From JBFWUM01 sp050247255 (GTDB lineage Bacteria; Acidobacteriota; Vicinamibacteria; Vicinamibacterales; UBA2999), in assembly GCA_050247255.1 (NCBI GenBank), contig JBFWUM010000005.1:1-64000 (forward strand): a stretch of 64,000 nt of DNA, given 5' to 3'. Under the pieces are notes generated by a model that was given only the letters and a program-made list of their open reading frames with translations, was not told the DNA's origin and did not search any database. A program made the translations under genes and the position numbers. Positions 14,803-22,318 of this stretch are shown here, piece by piece; position 1 is the stretch's first letter; each line of letters begins with the position of its first letter.

Positions 14803-15914
14803 AGGATCACCAGCTCCGCGCGCAACGCGCCGGCCACCTTGAGCGCCTGCATCACCGCGATGATGTCGCGCGGCGTCGCGCCCAGCACGTTGAGCGCCCG
14901 CACGACGTCGCCAAGGGTGGCGCCGGCATCGAGCGTGACCAGCTGGGCGCGCGATTCCTCCAGATCGATCTGCGTCTGCGGTACCACGGCCGTCTGTCCG
15001 CCGGACATCGGCGCCGGCTGCGACACGTCGAACTGCGTGGCAATCCGGACCGAGAGGTTCCCGTGCGCCACTGCTGCGGGCCCCAGCCGGACGTCGCCGC
15101 CAAGGACGACGGTGCCGGTGCGCTCGTTGATGACCACGCGCGCGGGAACGTCGAGCGATACCGAGAGCGGTTCGAGACGGGCCACCAGCTCGGGGACGCG
15201 CTGGGCGTACTCATCGGGCACGCGCACCATGACGGCACCCGCGTCCGTGGCGCGCGCCGCGTCGGGACCGAGCTCCTCGTTGATCGCGCCGGCAATGCGC
15301 CCCGCCGACACGAAATCGGGTTCGTGCAGCGACCATCGCAGGATGTCGATGCCGCCCATGGCCACCGGCTGCGCATCCTGGACGAGCGCGCCGTTCGGCA
15401 CCCGGCCGACGGTCAGATGATTCACCTGCACGGCGTTGTCGCCGCTCCCGGCGCCGAAGCCGCCGATCGACAGGGGTCCCTGCGCCAGCGCGACGACCCG
15501 TCCGGCGGGATCGCGCAAGGCGACCGGCATGAGCGTGCCCCCCTGCAGGCTCCGCGCATCGCCGATCGACGACACGGTGATGTCGAGCCGCGATCCGATG
15601 GAGGCATACGGGCCGAGCTGCGCCGTGACGAGCACGGCGGCGACGTTCTCGATCTTGATTTCGCCCGGCGCCACGGCAATCCCGAAGCGTTCGAGCATGT
15701 TGGCCAGCGTCTGGGCCGAAAAGATGGTCTGCCGCCGGTCGCCGGTCTTGTTCAGGCCGACGACGAGGCCGTAGCCGATCACCGGCGTCTCGACCAGTCC
15801 CTGCAGCGAGGCGATGTCCTTCAGCCGCACGCTGGCCGCCTGCGGGTCCTGGCCAGAGACCGGCAGCGCCACACCGAGCGCGCACACGAGCAGCAGCGGG
15901 ATGTGCTTCACCAT
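14799..15914 (-). CDS. flgI: flagellar P-ring protein FlgI
   Basis: 371 residues from ATG 15914, beginning MVKHIPLLLVCALGVALPVSGQ, a Sec signal peptide with a predicted cleavage near SGQ. FlgI assembles around the rod in the peptidoglycan layer. Conserved segments are VRLKDIASLQGLVETPVIGYGLVVGL, QTLANMLERFGI, NVAAVLVTAQLGPYASIGSRLDITVSSIGDA and the C-terminal TLGDVVRALNVLGATPRDIIAVMQALKVAGAL. It overlaps flgJ by 4 bases and follows flgH by 2. A longer frame upstream is a flgH shadow. Confidence 0.95.
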   Translation of the reverse strand: MVKHIPLLLVCALGVALPVSGQDPQAASVRLKDIASLQGLVETPVIGYGLVVGLNKTGDRRQTIFSAQTLANMLERFGIAVAPGEIKIENVAAVLVTAQLGPYASIGSRLDITVSSIGDARSLQGGTLMPVALRDPAGRVVALAQGPLSIGGFGAGSGDNAVQVNHLTVGRVPNGALVQDAQPVAMGGIDILRWSLHEPDFVSAGRIAGAINEELGPDAARATDAGAVMVRVPDEYAQRVPELVARLEPLSVSLDVPARVVINERTGTVVLGGDVRLGPAAVAHGNLSVRIATQFDVSQPAPMSGGQTAVVPQTQIDLEESRAQLVTLDAGATLGDVVRALNVLGATPRDIIAVMQALKVAGALRAELVIL

Positions 15915-15916
15915 GG

Positions 15917-16588
15917 TCAGAAGATCTTGTTGAGGATGCGAATCAGCCATCCGGGCTGCAGGTTGTCCTTGATCAGGCCGCGGCCGAAGTACCGGATCTG
16001 CATCTGCCCCACGGCCGTCGACGGCACGACGTTGCCGGGGCCGATGTCGGCCGGACGCACGGCGCCGGTCAGCACGACGATCTGGCGATCGCCGTTGATG
16101 TCGAGCTCGCGGACGCCTTCGATGACGAGGTCGCCGTTCGGCAGCACCTCGACGACGCGCGCGGTGATCGATGCGGTAAGGGACGCCGTCCGCGTGGTCG
16201 CCCCGCCCCCCTTGAACGACGTCGACGCACTGAGCGCTGCCAGGCCGGCCGGATCCAGCCACCCGGGGTACTTCGACTCGATGCCGAAGAAATTCGGCAG
16301 CGCCGCGCCCGCCGAGCTGTTCTTGTCGAGGCTCGAGTCGGCCGTGCCGAGCGCCGAAATCGTTTCGATCACCTGCACGGTGACGAGGTCGTTCAGGCGG
16401 CGCGCACGGAGGTCGAGCGCGAGCCCGGCCATCCACGACCCGTCGACGGCTGGAGCCTCGGTCGCCTTTGCCGATTGCAGATAGCGGTGGAACAGGTCGT
16501 CGTAATTCTCGTTGGCGCGCTTGGATGTCTGCGCGTGCAGCGGCGCTGCCGTGAACGCGAGGATGAGCGTGGTGAACAGAAGCTTCAC
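15917..16588 (-). CDS. flgH: flagellar L-ring protein FlgH
   Basis: 223 residues. FlgH forms the ring in the outer membrane around the rod, direct evidence of a diderm cell. Conserved parts are RARRLNDLVTVQVIETISA near the middle of the N-terminal half, ARVVEVLPNGDLVIEGVRELDINGDRQIVVLTGAVRPADI and QIRYFGRGLI. The signal peptide MKLLFTTLILAFTAAPLHAQ lacks the lipobox Cys found in enteric FlgH, and I see no Cys in the protein, so it is probably not a lipoprotein. Overlaps flgA by 4 bases. Confidence 0.94.
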   Translation of the reverse strand: MKLLFTTLILAFTAAPLHAQTSKRANENYDDLFHRYLQSAKATEAPAVDGSWMAGLALDLRARRLNDLVTVQVIETISALGTADSSLDKNSSAGAALPNFFGIESKYPGWLDPAGLAALSASTSFKGGGATTRTASLTASITARVVEVLPNGDLVIEGVRELDINGDRQIVVLTGAVRPADIGPGNVVPSTAVGQMQIRYFGRGLIKDNLQPGWLIRILNKIF

Positions 16589-17265
16589 TGGATGACCTCC
16601 GCGGCGCCGGGTCCGGTGATGCGGGCCCGCAGCGTCCGCCGTGTCGGCGTCGGCATGATGGAAATCAGGTCGCCCTCGTGGCCGCTCGACGCCGCGACGC
16701 CGACGCCGGTCGCGCGCACGGCACCGAGAACGACGGTCAGCGACACCGGCGCTCCGGCACGCACCGTCGGCGGCACCGTGACAATGGCGTCGCTGACGAC
16801 TTCGCCGGCGGCGACCGCGCGCCTGGCGATCAATCCGGCGGCCTCGTCGAGCGACGGCAGCCGGTGCAGCGTCGCATCCGGCACGACGTCATCGACCTCG
16901 ATGAGCGAGGCGGCGTCTATGGTTTCGCCGCGGGCGATCGCCTTTGCCGCGCGCACGTGCCGCCCGGTGATGCGCACGATGGCGCGGACGATGCCGATGC
17001 GCGTGCGGCCGGTGGCCAGCACGAATCGCGACACCTGGTCAGTCCTGGCGCCGGGATCCGGAATGGCCGTCAGCGCCGGCGCCGGCTCGACGTCGGTATC
17101 GAGCAGTTCGACGTCGACGGCGAAGGCCTCGCCGACGCGGTCGCGAACGGCGGCGGCAATCGCCGCCTGCGACGATCGCGCCTCGCGGGCAGCGGCCGCC
17201 GGTGCCGCGCCGGTGAGCGCAGCGGTCGCACAGACGACGGCGGCAAGCCAGCGCATCAGTCTCAC
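16585..17265 (-). CDS. flgA: flagella basal body P-ring formation chaperone FlgA
   Basis: 226 residues with a Sec-type signal peptide (LAAVVCATAALTGAAPAAAA). FlgA is the periplasmic chaperone for FlgI. The C-terminal SAF-like domain shows HVRAAKAIARGETIDAASLIEVDDV, GLIARRAVAAGEVVSDAIVTVPPTVRAG and SSGHEGDLISIMPTPTRRTLRARITGPGAAEVI. It overlaps flgG by 4 bases and flgH by 4 bases, in the usual flgG-flgA-flgH-flgI order. Confidence 0.9.
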   Translation of the reverse strand: MRLMRWLAAVVCATAALTGAAPAAAAREARSSQAAIAAAVRDRVGEAFAVDVELLDTDVEPAPALTAIPDPGARTDQVSRFVLATGRTRIGIVRAIVRITGRHVRAAKAIARGETIDAASLIEVDDVVPDATLHRLPSLDEAAGLIARRAVAAGEVVSDAIVTVPPTVRAGAPVSLTVVLGAVRATGVGVAASSGHEGDLISIMPTPTRRTLRARITGPGAAEVIQ

Positions 17266-18050
17266 CGCTGCATGTTGTTGATCTGCTGGAGCATCTCGTC
17301 GGCGGCGCGAATCACGCGCGAGTTCGCCTCGTAGGCGCGCTGCCCCAGGATCATGTTGACCATCTCCTCGACGACGCTCACGTTGGAGTCTTCGAGGAAG
17401 CCTTGCGCGATGGTGCCAAGGCCATCCACGCCCGGCACGGCGGTCGCCGGGTCGCCAGAGGCGACGGTGGCCACGAAGATGTTGCCGCCGCGCGCTTCGA
17501 GCCCGGCGGCGTTCTGGAAGCTGGCCAGCTCGATGGTGCCGACCTGCTGCGGCGCCGTCTGTCCCGCGACGCTCACCGACACGATGCCGTCCTTCGACAC
17601 AGAGACCGTCGTGGCGTTGGGCGGAATGGTGATCGACGGCTCGAGCGGCAGCCCTTCGGCGGTGACGAGTTGTCCCTGCCCATTCAGGTGCAAGGCGCCC
17701 GCGCGCGTATAGCCGGTTTCGCCGCCGGGGAGGGACACCTGGAAGAAGCCCTGTCCCTCGATGGCAAGGTCGAGCGGCGCGTTGGTGGCGCGGAGGTTCC
17801 CCGCGCTGAAGTTGCGAGCGGTCGCGACAGCGCGCGCCCCCAGTCCCTGGTCGAGGCCGATCGGCGCCTCGCCCTCCTGCGACGTCGGCGTCCCGGGCGC
17901 CCGGAGCTGCTGGTAGACGAGGTCCTCGAACTCGACGCGGCTCTTCTTGAACCCGGTCGTGTTGACGTTGGCGAGGTTGTGCGCGACGTTGTCGATGTTG
18001 GCCTGCTGCGCGTTCATGCCGCTGGCCGCCGTGTAGAGCGCTCGAATCAT
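17262..18050 (-). CDS. flgG: flagellar distal rod protein FlgG
   Basis: 262 residues, the exact length class of FlgG. The N-terminus MIRALYTAASGMNAQQANIDNVAHNLANVNTTGFKKSRVEFEDL and the C-terminus SNVSVVEEMVNMILGQRAYEANSRVIRAADEMLQQINNM are the classic distal-rod signatures. It forms the rod segment passing through the P and L rings. It sits 17 bases after flgF. Confidence 0.96.
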   Translation of the reverse strand: MIRALYTAASGMNAQQANIDNVAHNLANVNTTGFKKSRVEFEDLVYQQLRAPGTPTSQEGEAPIGLDQGLGARAVATARNFSAGNLRATNAPLDLAIEGQGFFQVSLPGGETGYTRAGALHLNGQGQLVTAEGLPLEPSITIPPNATTVSVSKDGIVSVSVAGQTAPQQVGTIELASFQNAAGLEARGGNIFVATVASGDPATAVPGVDGLGTIAQGFLEDSNVSVVEEMVNMILGQRAYEANSRVIRAADEMLQQINNMQR

Positions 18051-18067
18051 GTCAGCCTGCTCCTCTG

Positions 18068-18787
18068 TTACCGCTTGCCCAGCTCGCTGATGGCGCGGCC
18101 ATCGAGCTCGTTCATCAGCACCGACGCGCCGCGCTGCAGCGAGTCGAATCCGCGCGTCACCTCCGTGAGCGCCGCCATCGCATCGACGATCGACACGTTC
18201 GACTGCTCGAGCGTGCCGCCGATCAGGCGCGGCGTGTCGGCCTCAGCGGGCGTGACGCCGGGAATGGCCATGAAGCGCGCGCCCGACTCGCGCTGCAGCT
18301 GCGCCTCGGAGGCAAACTCGACGACCTGGATCCTGCCGGCGACGGCGGCGCCGCTGCGGACGGTGCCGTCGCCCTCGATGACCACCGGTCCCGGGGCCAG
18401 CTTGATGGGCCCGCCGTCACCGAGGATCGGCTCGCCCTGCGGTGTGCTCAGCACGCCGTCCGCCCGGCGGGTGAAGCCGCCGTTGCGCGTGTAGCGCGGC
18501 CCGGCCTCGGTCTCGACCACGAAGAACCCCTTGCCGTCGATCGCCACGTCGAGGTCACGGCCGGTCGTCGCCATCGTTCCCGGACGGAAGTCGACCTTGG
18601 TGCGGCCAGCGACCACATCGACCGCCGAGTCGAGGGCGCTGGCGAACTCGCGCGCGGACGACACCGTCGACCGGCGCTCGGACTTGTAGCCGGCGGTGCT
18701 GGCGTTGGCCAGGTCGGCGGCAATGCGGTCGAGCTCCTCGAGCCGCTGCCGCATGCCGCTCAGCGCGCTATAGGCGCCGCCAGGCAT
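18068..18787 (-). CDS. flgF: flagellar proximal rod protein FlgF
   Basis: 239 residues from ATG 18787. The N-terminus MPGGAYSALSGMRQRLEELD continues with RIAADLANASTAGYKSERR, the rod-protein motif. GFFVVETEAGPRYTRNGGFTRRADGVLSTPQGEPIL is the family core, and the C-terminus is SNVSIVDAMAALTEVTRGFDSLQRG. It lies directly before flgG and is more divergent than FlgG. The start overlaps the end of the MshEN gene by 28 bases. The upstream open frame is a shadow of that gene. Confidence 0.9.
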   Translation of the reverse strand: MPGGAYSALSGMRQRLEELDRIAADLANASTAGYKSERRSTVSSAREFASALDSAVDVVAGRTKVDFRPGTMATTGRDLDVAIDGKGFFVVETEAGPRYTRNGGFTRRADGVLSTPQGEPILGDGGPIKLAPGPVVIEGDGTVRSGAAVAGRIQVVEFASEAQLQRESGARFMAIPGVTPAEADTPRLIGGTLEQSNVSIVDAMAALTEVTRGFDSLQRGASVLMNELDGRAISELGKR

Positions 18788-19563
18788 GGCTCCTCCACCA
18801 GCAGGTCGGACACCTGGCGCGCGCCTTCGATGCGCACCCAGGTGAAGTTGTCGACCGCCGCGCTCTTGACGGTGATCGAGCGCTGGGCGGCGGCGGCATC
18901 GGCCACGCGCGACGCGACGGCGTCGACCGTGCCAACGGTCGCGGCGTCTACGGGGCGATCGGTCCGGTACAACCGCGCCGCCTGTTCCCAGGTGGCGTCG
19001 TCGACGAGGAACGGCTCCGGCGTCCACCCGGTGAGCTGGTGCAGGGCGCGCAGCGCGATCCGCGGCACGGGCGCCACGCAAATCACCTTCAGCAGCCGCT
19101 TCGCCTCGTCAGCCTCGAATGGAATGAGGCCGAGGGCGCGAACGGTCTCTGGCGCCAGCCCGCTGGTGTCGCGGCGCACCCGTCTGACGTCGAACGACGC
19201 CATGTAGCTGACACCGGCCTGCGTGGCCAGCGCGCGCAACACGGCGTCGGGCTCGACGACCCGAAGCGAGCAGAGCTCGCGGCCGAGGCGCCGGCCGGAG
19301 GCGCGCTGCGCATCGAGCGCGGCGGTCACGTGCGCCTCGGTGACCGCGCCGACATGGCGCAGCAGCACGCCCAGCCGCAGCGGCGGCAGCGCCGACATGG
19401 CCGGCGGCATGATCGCGGGGCGCTCGAACCCGGTGCGCGCCGCATTCTCGACGCAGGTCCGGGAGCAGAACCAATGGCCGTTGTAGCGGAGCCCGGTGGA
19501 CCAGCCCGGCACGAGGCGTTCGGGGCGCCAGCGGCCGCAGGCCGTGTCAGCGCAGCGCGGCAT
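18760..19563 (-). CDS. MshEN-domain protein with an N-terminal Cys cluster, possible c-di-GMP receptor in the flagellar operon
   Basis: 267 residues. Cys4, Cys9, Cys33 and Cys37 (MPRCADTAC and WFCSRTC) resemble a small zinc-binding TRASH-like motif. From about residue 58 the pattern LRLGVLLRHVGAVTEAHVTAALDAQ, then RLGRELCSLRVVEPDAVLRALATQAGVSYM, repeats the R-L-G-x-x-L half-motif twice. It matches the MshEN (T2SS/pilus ATPase N-terminal) domain, many of which bind c-di-GMP. No ATPase domain follows; the remaining 140 residues are not recognised. It overlaps flgF (28 bases) and the small membrane protein gene (17 bases), so it is co-translated with rod genes. A role in coupling c-di-GMP to the flagellum is inference. 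Confidence 0.7.
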   Translation of the reverse strand: MPRCADTACGRWRPERLVPGWSTGLRYNGHWFCSRTCVENAARTGFERPAIMPPAMSALPPLRLGVLLRHVGAVTEAHVTAALDAQRASGRRLGRELCSLRVVEPDAVLRALATQAGVSYMASFDVRRVRRDTSGLAPETVRALGLIPFEADEAKRLLKVICVAPVPRIALRALHQLTGWTPEPFLVDDATWEQAARLYRTDRPVDAATVGTVDAVASRVADAAAAQRSITVKSAAVDNFTWVRIEGARQVSDLLVEEPCLAAPIAR

Positions 19564-19936
19564 GATGGGCCCGCTCCTTCTGCGACCGATCCATGTTCAG
19601 CCGCAGCCGCACTTCACCTTCCGACACGTCCTCGCTGGCGGCGATCTCCTGAACCGAACGGCCGCGGCGCGCGGCCGTCGTGACGCGGCGCTGGGCGGTG
19701 GCCTTCGGCTTGCGCGGCGCCGCCTGCGCGCCGGCCATCCGTCCCATCTCGACGGCCACGTCCCGCAGGCCCCCTTCCATGGTGTCGGTGAGCAGCGAGA
19801 CGCCGGCCAGCAGGTGCGACATTCGGTCGTCCACACGCGCGAGCGCCGCCTGGTTGCGGGCGTGGGTCCAGGCCACGGCCGCGAGGACCACCAGGAGCGC
19901 CAGGCCGAATACGAGCAGTTCGATCGTCACCTTCAT
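19547..19936 (-). CDS. small membrane protein with C-terminal HTH-like motif (YlxL/DUF6115-like)
   Basis: 129 residues. One N-terminal membrane segment (IELLVFGLALLVVLAAVAW) precedes a helical stretch, a basic Ala/Lys/Arg linker and a helix-turn-helix-like end (RGRSVQEIAASEDVSEGEVRLRLNM). A similar small anchored protein with the E-I-A ... G-E-V pattern (YlxL/DUF6115/DUF2802) lies near sigD/fliA in other flagellar operons. Its function is not established. It overlaps the FliN-like gene by 4 bases and the MshEN gene by 17. Confidence 0.6.
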   Translation of the reverse strand: MKVTIELLVFGLALLVVLAAVAWTHARNQAALARVDDRMSHLLAGVSLLTDTMEGGLRDVAVEMGRMAGAQAAPRKPKATAQRRVTTAARRGRSVQEIAASEDVSEGEVRLRLNMDRSQKERAHHAALR

Positions 19937-20682
19937 CCCTCCATCGAGCGCATCCGCTCCGACGGGCTGACCACGTCGACGATGCGTACTCCGTAGTTGC
20001 CACCCACCACGACCACCTCGCCGTGGGCCACGACCCGGTTGCTGACGAGCACCTCCACCGGGTCGTCCGGCGAGCGTCCGAGGTCGACAATCGAGCCAGG
20101 TCCCAGCTTGGTGAGCGCGCGCAGCGGCATGTCGGTATGGCCGAAGCGCACGACGACCGGCAGGTCGATGTCGAGCAGCACGTCCAGTCGCGGCGCCGGT
20201 TCGGGCGCTGATGCCGCGGGCGCCGCGGCGCCGGCCGTGACGCCCCCGGCCATGACGTCGATGCCGATCACGACGGGCACGGTCAGCGTTGCCACCTCGA
20301 ACGCCCGCACCACGGCCCGCGCGCGGGGGCCCGGCTCGGGCACCAGCTCGGCGAGCTCGAGCGCCGGCGTCATCGCCCGCGCGTTGACGGCGAGCAGCAC
20401 GGTCGTGAACAGGTCTCGCAGCGTCGCCGCGACGGCGGCATCGGGCACGTCTCCACCCGGGCGCGCCTGCGACAGCGCCGCCAGGGCGGTCGCCGCGCTT
20501 CGCGGCATGGCGATCTCGCCGGCGACTGCCGGAATGCCGCGCGTCGTGAACGACGCCACCCAGTGCGGTTCGCCAGGCGCCGCGGCCTCGATAGCGGTCG
20601 GCGCCGCACCGGCCCGGGCGCCGATCGCGGCGGTCAGGTCGTCGCCGATCGCGGCGAGCAGTTCAGGAAGCCTCAAGGTCAC
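19933..20682 (-). CDS. second FliN-family switch protein with a long N-terminal domain (FliY-like)
   Basis: 249 residues. The C-terminal 75 are a SpoA/FliN domain: LDVLLDIDLPVVVRFGHTDMPLRALTKLGPGSIVDLGRSPDDPVEVLVSNRVVAHGEVVVVGGNYGVRIVDVV. The N-terminal 140 residues are alanine-rich and could be a degenerate CheC/CheX-like domain as in FliY (LRDLFTTVLLAVN is the closest match), but phosphatase residues are not evident. A separate short FliN is encoded at 28444-28749, so the cell probably uses two SpoA proteins in the C-ring. It overlaps fliM by 4 bases. Confidence 0.8.
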   Translation of the reverse strand: MTLRLPELLAAIGDDLTAAIGARAGAAPTAIEAAAPGEPHWVASFTTRGIPAVAGEIAMPRSAATALAALSQARPGGDVPDAAVAATLRDLFTTVLLAVNARAMTPALELAELVPEPGPRARAVVRAFEVATLTVPVVIGIDVMAGGVTAGAAAPAASAPEPAPRLDVLLDIDLPVVVRFGHTDMPLRALTKLGPGSIVDLGRSPDDPVEVLVSNRVVAHGEVVVVGGNYGVRIVDVVSPSERMRSMEG

Positions 20683-21575
20683 CGTGGGTCTCCAGCGGCC
20701 GGTGCCGCGTCCGGGGCGTCGTCGATGACGACCGCCGCACCGCCGGCGCCGCGCATGAGGCGGCCGGCAAAGCGGGGAATGCGTCCGATGTGCACGTCGA
20801 CCGCCGCCGTCGCCGGGTGGCCGAGGGCAATCACGTCACCAGGGCGCAGCAGCATCACGTCGCGCGCATTGAGCCGTGTCTCCAGCCGCACCGTGAGCGG
20901 CAGCGGCACACGGCCAAGGTTGGTCACGAGATTCCTCTCTTCCTCCGGGGCGGGCGGTTTGGTCGTGTGGTGCCAGCCCTGCACGAAGCGGCCGTGGCGC
21001 GAATCGATTGCCGCCGCGGGAATGCAGACGTTGACGCGGCCCAGCGCCTCGCCGACCCGTACGTCGAACGCCAGGACGATGACGATCTCGCTCGAGCCGG
21101 TGACCTGCAGCATCTGCGGCCGCGTCTCCCGGCCGTGGACCTTGAACTGTACGTCGGCAATCGCCTTCCAGGTGTCGGTCAGCTGCTGCAGGATCAGCGC
21201 GACCGCACCGTCGAGCACGTTCTGTTCGATCTCGGTCAGGCTGCGCTCCGGCAGCGTCGTGTTGCCGCTGCCACCGAGCATGCGATCGACAATCGGAAAC
21301 GCGACCGACGGGTTGATCTCCAGGGCGGCGAAGCCGTCGATCGGCGCCATGCTGATCGCGTAGAACGCCGTCGGGTCCGGCGTGACGAACAGGAACTCGG
21401 CATAGGAGCGCTGATCGACGCCGACGATGGTCACCTCCGTGACCGCGCGCAGAAATGCCGACAGCGACGTCGAGAGATTGAGCGCGAACCGCTCGTGCAC
21501 GAAGTGCAGCGACCAGAGCTGCTCCTTCGACACGCGGTCTGGTCGGCGGAAGTTGTAGGCGGTCACCGTGCTCAC
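20679..21575 (-). CDS. fliM: flagellar motor switch protein FliM lacking the CheY-binding N-terminus
   Basis: 298 residues from GTG 21575, which overlaps the fliA stop as GTGA. The protein opens at YNFRRPDRVSKEQLWSLHFVHERFALNLS, a motif that lies about 40 residues inside ordinary FliM. The usual E-I-D-A-L-L segment that binds phosphorylated CheY, and its linker, are absent. Upstream sequence is fliA coding. The middle domain has SMAPIDGFAALEINPSVAFPIVDRMLGG, and the C-terminal SpoA domain is present (NARDVMLLRPGDVIAL). It forms the C-ring with FliG and FliN. Confidence 0.92.
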   Translation of the reverse strand: MSTVTAYNFRRPDRVSKEQLWSLHFVHERFALNLSTSLSAFLRAVTEVTIVGVDQRSYAEFLFVTPDPTAFYAISMAPIDGFAALEINPSVAFPIVDRMLGGSGNTTLPERSLTEIEQNVLDGAVALILQQLTDTWKAIADVQFKVHGRETRPQMLQVTGSSEIVIVLAFDVRVGEALGRVNVCIPAAAIDSRHGRFVQGWHHTTKPPAPEEERNLVTNLGRVPLPLTVRLETRLNARDVMLLRPGDVIALGHPATAAVDVHIGRIPRFAGRLMRGAGGAAVVIDDAPDAAPAAGDPR

Positions 21576-22318
21576 CGCCCGGCCTCCCGGTCGGCAAGCG
21601 ACTCGCGCAGTTGGGTGCGGAGCCGGGCAATCGCCTGCGACCGCAGCTGCGACACGCGCGATTCGCTGACGCCGATGACCGCGCCTGCCTCGGCCAGCGT
21701 CAGTTCCTGGTCGTAGTAGAGGGCAATGACCTGGCGCTCCCGTTCGGGCAGCTGCTGGATGGCGCGGGCAAGGTGATCGCGCAGCTCGCGCCGCTCCAGC
21801 TGCACGCCGGGTCCATCTGAAGGGTCGATGGTCAGCTCGAGACGCGAGCTGCCGTCCTCGCGCGTCGCGTCGACCTGACGCGCCTGACCGATGTCGAGGG
21901 TCCGCAGCTGCTCGAGCGCCTGCTCGTATTCCTCGAGCGTGAGCCCCATCGCCGCGGCAATCTCCGCCTCTTCCGGCTCACGTCCATGTTCGCGGCGCAG
22001 CATGGCGAAGGCTGCATCGACGTCGCGGCGCAGCCGGCGCAGCGACCGCGGCGCCCAGTCGAGATCGCGGAGCGCGTCGAGCATGGCCCCGTGCACGCGC
22101 CGCCGCGCAAACGCATCGAACGGCACGCCAAGGGAGTTCTTGTAGCGCCCGGCGGCATCAATCAGCCCGAGCATGCCGACGCTCACCAGCTCCGACACGT
22201 CGACCTGCGACGGCAGGCGCCGCGCCAGCCGCAGCGCCATGGAGCGCACCAGCGCCGCGTGCTGGAGCACCAGGTCGTTGCGGGCGTCGAGCGCGTCGGC
22301 GCGCGCGGCCATCGTCAT
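21572..22318 (-). CDS. fliA: RNA polymerase sigma-28 factor FliA
   Basis: 248 residues. It directs transcription of late flagellar genes. Region 2 is LVRSMALRLARRLPSQVDVSELVSVGMLGLIDAAGRY with FDAFARRRVHGAMLDALRDLDWAPRS, the FliA-type region 2.4. Region 3 is REHGREPEEAEIAAAMGLTLEEY. Region 4 is LPERERQVIALYYDQELTLAEAGAVIGVSESRVSQLRSQAI. A fitting promoter is seen before fliC (45546-45572). The anti-sigma factor FlgM is in the same operon. It overlaps flhF by 4 bases. Confidence 0.95.
   Translation of the reverse strand: MTMAARADALDARNDLVLQHAALVRSMALRLARRLPSQVDVSELVSVGMLGLIDAAGRYKNSLGVPFDAFARRRVHGAMLDALRDLDWAPRSLRRLRRDVDAAFAMLRREHGREPEEAEIAAAMGLTLEEYEQALEQLRTLDIGQARQVDATREDGSSRLELTIDPSDGPGVQLERRELRDHLARAIQQLPERERQVIALYYDQELTLAEAGAVIGVSESRVSQLRSQAIARLRTQLRESLADREAGR

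Noticed and set aside
14550..16484. Long + strand open frame (644 codons) over flgJ-flgI-flgH
   Set aside because: Antisense shadow of three clear flagellar genes; low-complexity Arg/Ala/His composition.
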